Assembly: GCA_025362765.1 (NCBI GenBank)
Contig: JANYFI010000181.1
Coordinates: 1 to 10,799, forward strand
DNA: 10,799 bases
From: Ferruginibacter sp.
Lineage (GTDB): Bacteria; Bacteroidota; Bacteroidia; Chitinophagales; Chitinophagaceae
Direction: 5' to 3'
Part shown: positions 7,021 through 10,799 of the stretch, in pieces
Numbering within the stretch: the stretch's first letter is position 1
Layout: the number at the start of each line of letters is the position of its first letter
Translations under genes and position numbers: made by a program
Notes under the pieces: generated by a model
The model's database searches: none
The model's input: only the letters and a program-made list of their open reading frames with translations
What the model was told of the DNA's origin: nothing

Positions 7021-8055
7021 TTGAAGTGTAAAATTATTATATCGTTGCTGGTGCTGGTTATTGTAGCTACGGCTTTTATACGGCAGCCTCCGCCGCACAA
7101 ACTCACTTACCTGCAATTGGTAATACCCAAAGGCTGGCCCAGGCCTACCATAAATATTTTTGCCAACAACCCGCTTACTGAAGAAGGTTTTCAACTGGGT
7201 CGTAAACTATTTTACGATGCCCGGCTTAGCAGGGACAGTAATTTTTCCTGCGCCGGTTGCCACCAGCAGTTTGCTGCCTTTGCTACCTACGATCATGATT
7301 TTAGCCATGGATACAACAATAGTTTTACCACCCGCAACGCACCAGGCCTGTTTAATCTTGCCTGGCAAAAAGAATTGCACTGGGATGGCGGAGTAAATCA
7401 TATAGAAGTACAACCCCTATCGCCTCTTACTGCTGAAAACGAAATGGCCACTACACTGGCCGATGTATTAAAAAAATTAAAAAGGGATACCAGCTATATC
7501 CGGCTTTTCAAAATCGCTTTTGCTGATGGCAGTATCAATAGCCAGCATTTATTAAAAGCATTGGCGCAATTTACCGGCAGCATACAATCGTATAACAGCA
7601 GGTATGACAAGGTAAAGCGTGGGGAAGATACTTTTACAGTAAGTGAAGCGGAAGGCTATAAGGTATTTTCGGCAAGGTGCAATAGTTGCCATACAGAGCC
7701 GCTGTTTACCGACAACTCCTTTCGCAACAACGGGCTATTCTTAAATAAAAAGCTGATGGATAAAGGACGGATGGGGATTACCGGCAACCCGATAGATTCA
7801 TTAAAATTTAAGGTCCCAAGTCTTCGAAATATCCCGCTAACTTTTCCCTATATGCACGATGGCAGGTTGATTAATATCAGTAAGGTAATTGATCATTACC
7901 GTAACGGGATAGATACAGCCCAGCCAACGCTTGATCCGCTGTTGAAAAAAAGACTCGTCATCTCCAACCAGGAAAAAGTTGATTTGATGTCTTTTTTATT
8001 GACGTTGAAAGATGATGTACTAACGCATGACCCAAGGCTGAAACAACCCGATTAA
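7021..8055 (+). CDS. MauG/MbnH-like di-heme c-type cytochrome (cytochrome c peroxidase superfamily)
   Basis: A 344-residue exported protein starting at TTG 7021, the only start before the signal sequence (MKCKIIISLLVLVIVATAF); the next in-frame ATG is far inside. Two haem c sites are present: CAGCH at 77-81 and CNSCH at 220-224. RNAPGLFN (105-112) and HWDGG (120-124) contain Trp121, at the place of the conserved Trp between the haems. PYMHDGR (276-282) is the superfamily signature. Twelve residues past its HDG, where classical bacterial peroxidases have a Met haem ligand, stands Tyr293 (DHYRNG), as in MauG-type enzymes, which hold a bis-Fe(IV) state and oxidise a protein residue. With the MbnP-family gene just upstream, I infer that it oxidises a Trp in that protein. 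Automatic naming as a cytochrome c peroxidase would be common but probably misleading. Its stop overlaps that of the opposing gene by four bases. Confidence 0.88.
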   Translation: MKCKIIISLLVLVIVATAFIRQPPPHKLTYLQLVIPKGWPRPTINIFANNPLTEEGFQLGRKLFYDARLSRDSNFSCAGCHQQFAAFATYDHDFSHGYNNSFTTRNAPGLFNLAWQKELHWDGGVNHIEVQPLSPLTAENEMATTLADVLKKLKRDTSYIRLFKIAFADGSINSQHLLKALAQFTGSIQSYNSRYDKVKRGEDTFTVSEAEGYKVFSARCNSCHTEPLFTDNSFRNNGLFLNKKLMDKGRMGITGNPIDSLKFKVPSLRNIPLTFPYMHDGRLINISKVIDHYRNGIDTAQPTLDPLLKKRLVISNQEKVDLMSFLLTLKDDVLTHDPRLKQPD

Positions 8056-8384
8056 CGGTTGGGATCGCCTTTGTACCAGCGGAAAATAAACCACACAAAA
8101 GAAAAAAATGCAGGCAGTCCCAGCAAAGAAGGAACGGCTTTCATAAATTCTGTCATCTTAATTTTTGTGTCGGAAATGGTGCGGTCTATAAAAACATTAT
8201 TAAGGGCAAAGCCAACCAGAGCGGTTGTCCAGCTTACTATTAGTAGTGGAAAAAGTATGCCGGCATCTACCATGCCATGTTCCCTCCAGATAAATACCCT
8301 ATAAGTTGATGGCATTAAAAAAACGATGCAGAGCAAGACGCAAGACAAAATACTGAGCCACAAAGAAAATTTCCAGAGTTTCAT
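8052..8384 (-). CDS. Small three-helix membrane protein, unrecognised
   Basis: A 110-residue protein I do not recognise. It has three predicted membrane helices (about residues 7-25, 41-62 and 86-102). Between helices 2 and 3 lies a polar loop (NNVFIDRTISDTKIKM), and the C-terminus is short and charged (RWYKGDPNR). There is no cleavable signal peptide or catalytic motif. The ATG at 8384 starts just before the first helix. The TAA shares the four bases TTAA with the stop of the convergent di-heme gene. It lies downstream of the secreted coiled-coil gene on the same strand but is separated from it by a good terminator, so it likely has its own promoter, which I could not identify. Coding status rests on the clean hydrophobic pattern and the tight fit between neighbours. 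Confidence 0.65.
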   Translation of the reverse strand: MKLWKFSLWLSILSCVLLCIVFLMPSTYRVFIWREHGMVDAGILFPLLIVSWTTALVGFALNNVFIDRTISDTKIKMTEFMKAVPSLLGLPAFFSFVWFIFRWYKGDPNR

Positions 8385-8406
8385 AGGGTAGTAAAATATT
8401 GGTTGT

Positions 8407-8440
8407 AAAAAAATACGTGCAATATTGCTATTGCACGTAT
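8407..8440 (-). terminator. Rho-independent terminator of the secreted coiled-coil gene
   Basis: A perfect 11-base-pair inverted repeat (ATACGTGCAAT at 8413-8423, ATTGCACGTAT at 8430-8440) with a six-base loop. Read on the minus strand it is followed at once by seven T (8407-8413), the normal intrinsic terminator form. It begins 24 bases after the stop of the minus-strand gene ending at 8464. The plus-strand side has no T run, so it acts in one direction only. Confidence 0.85.
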
Positions 8441-8463
8441 ATATAAACGAATTATATAAAAAA

Positions 8464-9105
8464 TTATTGCCTGCTCTTATCCTTGAGCGTTTGTAAAATC
8501 AACTGTTGTTTTTCCGATTCTGCCTTTAATGAAGCCTGTTTTTTCGAATTATCTTCAATATCATTCTCAATTTTACTTTTCTTTTTTTGCAGGTCTTCTC
8601 CGCTGGAAATCGCGTTGTTTAAATTATTGATCGCTTTTTTTACCACCCCATCCTGGTCGGCAATTTGCTCGCTCAAATCGTAAGCCGCCACCCTGGTGGT
8701 AAGGTTCTCCAGGTAAGTTTTTGCATTGCCAATCAGCGTGGCGTCAGTAGTGTCGCCAATAAATTTTTCGTAACCGGAAGATATCAGCATTGTTACTGTG
8801 GTAGCATCCTTTTCCTTTTTGCTTTTTCTATCTGTTTTAAAATACAAATCGTATATATCCGGGCCAAGTTCCGGCAGGCGAACACCTTTATAAGTCTGGT
8901 ATCCTTTGGTATCTTTTCCTTTATAGCCTAATTTTTCAAAATAATCATTCAGCGATTTAGTCACCGTTTTTTCTGTGAAAGGCACGTTATATTCAATAGC
9001 GGGCTGCTGGGTTTTCTGGTACTCGGCTGTAACAAGCCTCGGTTGCGCCATGGCGACGGCAGTAAAAAAAACAACAGCGATCCACAGTAGGACAATTTTT
9101 TTCAT
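8464..9105 (-). CDS. Secreted protein with C-terminal coiled coil, unrecognised
   Basis: A 213-residue protein of unknown function. Residues 1-20 are a clear signal peptide (MKKIVLLWIAVVFFTAVAMA, AxA cleavage before QPR). The middle (about 25-140) looks globular, with mixed strands and Lys-rich loops (YKGKDTKGYQTYKG, KTDRKSKKEKD). From about 143 to 212 the chain is polar, with spaced Leu/Ile, typical of one long coiled coil (QKKKSKIENDIEDNS and onward). There is no lipobox Cys, membrane helix or known catalytic motif, so it is probably a soluble periplasmic protein or outer-membrane associated. It is monocistronic: a candidate promoter lies at 9143-9172 and a hairpin terminator follows the stop. 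It is divergent from the flippase gene. I know no named family and do not assign a function. Confidence 0.78.
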   Translation of the reverse strand: MKKIVLLWIAVVFFTAVAMAQPRLVTAEYQKTQQPAIEYNVPFTEKTVTKSLNDYFEKLGYKGKDTKGYQTYKGVRLPELGPDIYDLYFKTDRKSKKEKDATTVTMLISSGYEKFIGDTTDATLIGNAKTYLENLTTRVAAYDLSEQIADQDGVVKKAINNLNNAISSGEDLQKKKSKIENDIEDNSKKQASLKAESEKQQLILQTLKDKSRQ

Positions 9106-9142
9106 AATCAGTTTTTATGTTTTGAAAGATAAAACTACAAAA

Positions 9143-9172
9143 AAAATATACGTTCACGGCAGAATATACAAA
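9143..9172 (-). promoter_or_regulatory. Candidate promoter of the secreted coiled-coil gene
   Basis: Read on the minus strand: TTTG (9169-9172), 18 bases, then TATATTTT (9143-9150), which differs from TAnnTTTG only in the last base. Spacing fits the Bacteroidota -33/-7 arrangement. The predicted start near 9136 leaves a leader of about 30 bases before the ATG at 9105. This is the only place in the window where both elements are present with good spacing. Confidence 0.45.
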
Positions 9173-9223
9173 ACACCCGCAATTGTAATAACACAATAGC
9201 CGGATAATTAAAATATATACAAG

Positions 9224-9231
9224 TAAATTTG
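9224..9231 (+). promoter_or_regulatory. Candidate -7 element (TAAATTTG) for the flippase gene
   Basis: TAAATTTG is an exact TAnnTTTG match ending 18 bases before the TTG start codon at 9250. No clear -33 TTTG is visible at the expected distance. The leader would be about 12-14 bases long. Its position in the divergent gap, directed at a gene without other upstream neighbours on its strand, supports it. Confidence 0.45.
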
Positions 9232-9249
9232 TCCCTAAATAATTTTTAA

Positions 9250-10767
9250 TTGAGCAATATTAAAAAGTTAGCGTCGCAAACCATGTGGTATGGCCTTAGT
9301 TCCATCGCCGCAAGGTTAATTAATTACCTGCTTACGCCCTACCTCACCTATTCTGAAAATATCAAAACTTCTGATTTTGGCAAAATGGCATTGATTTATG
9401 CGGCGCTTCCCATACTCAATATTCTGTTTACCTACGGCTTTGAAACAGCCTATTTCCGTTTCGCCTCCAAAGATGAAAATAAAGATACTATTTACAATAC
9501 TGCATTTTTATCCCTCCTTTTTTCTACCATTGTTTTTACAAGCTTATTGTGGTTTTACCAAGCCGGTTTTGGATCCATTATTGGTCTTGCCAGCTATCCC
9601 GAAATCGTTCAATTAGGTATTTTAATTATAGCCTTTGATACCTTAAGTACTATTCCGTTTGCAAGGCTTCGCCAGCAAGGCCGTCCAATGAAATTTGCGT
9701 TTGTTAAAATCACCGGTATTCTCATCAATATCTTTTTCACCTGGTTTTTTATCAGTTATTGTTCACACGCCGTAAAGCAGGATGCCAATAGCTGGATAAG
9801 TATTTTTTACGATACCCGCATTAATCCAATTGTATATGTAGTGCTGGCCAACTTAATTCAATCTGTTGTAACCTTGCTTTTCTTATCAAGCGAAATTGCA
9901 GCTATCCGTTTTAAATTCAACACGAGATTGTGGAAAGAAATGATGGTGTATTCGTTGCCCCTGATTATTGTGGGCATGGGCGGTATGGTAAATGAAGTAT
10001 TTGACCGGCTAATGCTAAAATGGTGGCTGCCGGGCACCAATGTACAAAGAGATGTACAAGTAGCTATTTACGGGGCCTGTTATAAATTGTCCATCCTCAT
10101 CACACTGTTTATACAAGCCTTCCGCATGGGTGCAGAGCCCTTTTTTTTTAAACAGGCCGAAGGGCAAAACCCACAGCGCGTATTTGCCAGGGTAATGAAG
10201 TTCTTCGTTATTATTATTTGCCTCATGTTTTTAGCGGTGAGCCTCTACATGCCCATCTGGAAACATTTTATCGGCCCAAAATACTGGACTGGCTTATCAG
10301 TAGTGCCCATCCTGCTGCTGGCTAATATGTTTATTGGCATCTACTATAATTTAAGTGTGTGGTATAAGCTGGGCAACAAAACCAGTGCAGGCGCCTGGAT
10401 AACTGTGGGCGGCGCAGCAATTACTACCATCATTAACTTTGTTTTCATCCCCCAATATAGTTACCATGCCTGCGCCTGGGCCACTTTTATTTGTTACGGC
10501 AGCATGATGGTTGCCTCGTTTGTGTGGGGGCAAAAAGAGTACCGAATACCTTACCCATGGAAAAAACTAGTGGCCTACATTGTAATAGTAGTGCTGTTAT
10601 TTTTTGTGCACAAAGGCATTACCTCTTTTTGGCAAAACCCATTTTTTGGCATCACCATCGCTACCATTCTTACTGCTGCTTATTTATGGTTTATCGGCAA
10701 TGTTGAAAAAAAGGAACTGCCACAACTTCCTGTTATCGGCAAGTATTTTAAGAAGCTGGCCTTGTAA
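9250..10767 (+). CDS. Polysaccharide/lipid-linked oligosaccharide flippase (Wzx-like, MOP superfamily)
   Basis: A 505-residue inner-membrane protein, mostly hydrophobic, with roughly 12-14 membrane helices spread along its length, as in polysaccharide-export members of the MOP (MATE/Wzx) superfamily. The N-terminus MSNIKKLASQTMWYGLSS and the central GMVNEVFDRLMLKWWLPG (245-262) are typical of Bacteroidota oligosaccharide flippases, as is the amphipathic helix after it with FRMGAEPFFFKQA. Such proteins turn undecaprenyl-linked sugar units to the periplasmic face for LPS, capsule or other glycans; the substrate is unknown and no glycosyltransferase is in the window. The start is TTG at 9250: the family's usual N-terminus begins here, while the first ATG (9283) would remove the conserved KKLASQT. 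It is complete; a T-rich run follows the stop, without a clear hairpin in the remaining 32 bases. Confidence 0.9.
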   Translation: MSNIKKLASQTMWYGLSSIAARLINYLLTPYLTYSENIKTSDFGKMALIYAALPILNILFTYGFETAYFRFASKDENKDTIYNTAFLSLLFSTIVFTSLLWFYQAGFGSIIGLASYPEIVQLGILIIAFDTLSTIPFARLRQQGRPMKFAFVKITGILINIFFTWFFISYCSHAVKQDANSWISIFYDTRINPIVYVVLANLIQSVVTLLFLSSEIAAIRFKFNTRLWKEMMVYSLPLIIVGMGGMVNEVFDRLMLKWWLPGTNVQRDVQVAIYGACYKLSILITLFIQAFRMGAEPFFFKQAEGQNPQRVFARVMKFFVIIICLMFLAVSLYMPIWKHFIGPKYWTGLSVVPILLLANMFIGIYYNLSVWYKLGNKTSAGAWITVGGAAITTIINFVFIPQYSYHACAWATFICYGSMMVASFVWGQKEYRIPYPWKKLVAYIVIVVLLFFVHKGITSFWQNPFFGITIATILTAAYLWFIGNVEKKELPQLPVIGKYFKKLAL

Positions 10768-10799
10768 ATTTTTTTGTTTAAGCAAATGCTGCCTCCCTG

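Noticed and set aside
6838..7194. 118-codon minus-strand open frame across the MbnP/di-heme junction
   Set aside because: It overlaps conserved coding sequence of both genes, including the signal peptide of the second, and shows low-complexity, Cys/Asn-rich translation.
7021..8055. Classical cytochrome c peroxidase for peroxide detoxification
   Set aside because: The Met ligand position carries Tyr and an MbnP-family gene is adjacent, so a MauG/MbnH-like role fits better, though peroxide is likely still a co-substrate.
10786..10799. Start of a further gene at ATG 10786
   Set aside because: Only about five codons are visible (ML-Pro-Pro...), which is not enough to support a coding call.

Overview
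The window looks like chromosomal core and near-core sequence from a member of the Bacteroidota, most likely a Chitinophagaceae-type bacterium. The reasons are: AT-rich intergenic DNA without Shine-Dalgarno motifs; several copies of the Bacteroidota promoter element TAnnTTTG just ahead of genes; a bacterial group II-type GGGP synthase; LytS/LytTR-type two-component genes; a DUF937-OmpA protein; and an ArfB homologue with the lysine-rich tail usual in this phylum. Genus and species cannot be read from the sequence. I see no insertion sequence, phage gene, CRISPR array, tRNA or rRNA, and no intergenic stretch above 200 bases.

Layout. 1-1620: two co-directional Rossmann-fold oxidoreductases, an NmrA-like protein cut by the window edge and an F420_oxidored-family NADP-binding protein, closed by a strong bidirectional hairpin terminator. 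1679-2956 (minus): an inner-membrane protein with an N-terminal DUF937 region and a C-terminal OmpA peptidoglycan-binding domain. 3146-4951: a LytS-type sensor kinase and a REC-LytTR response regulator, 12 bases apart. 4971-5732 (minus): geranylgeranylglyceryl phosphate synthase. 5857-8055: a tight plus-strand run of the ribosome-rescue hydrolase ArfB, an MbnP-family secreted protein and a MauG/MbnH-like di-heme enzyme. 8052-8384 (minus): a small three-helix membrane protein whose stop overlaps that of the di-heme gene. 8464-9105 (minus): an unrecognised secreted coiled-coil protein with its own candidate promoter and terminator. 9250-10767: a polysaccharide (Wzx/MATE-like) flippase starting at TTG.

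How the genes work together. The kinase and regulator almost certainly form one signalling pair. The MbnP-like and di-heme genes form a probable enzyme-substrate pair: in the characterised methanotroph system, MbnH oxidises a tryptophan of MbnP to kynurenine, creating a copper site. Here the di-heme enzyme has two CxxCH sites, the inter-heme Trp, and Tyr where bacterial cytochrome c peroxidases carry their Met ligand, so it is better called MauG/MbnH-like than a peroxidase. No methanobactin biosynthesis genes are visible. The remaining genes are ordinary envelope and housekeeping functions. I found no clearly new defence or mobile system; the MbnP/MbnH-like pair is the most interesting locus.
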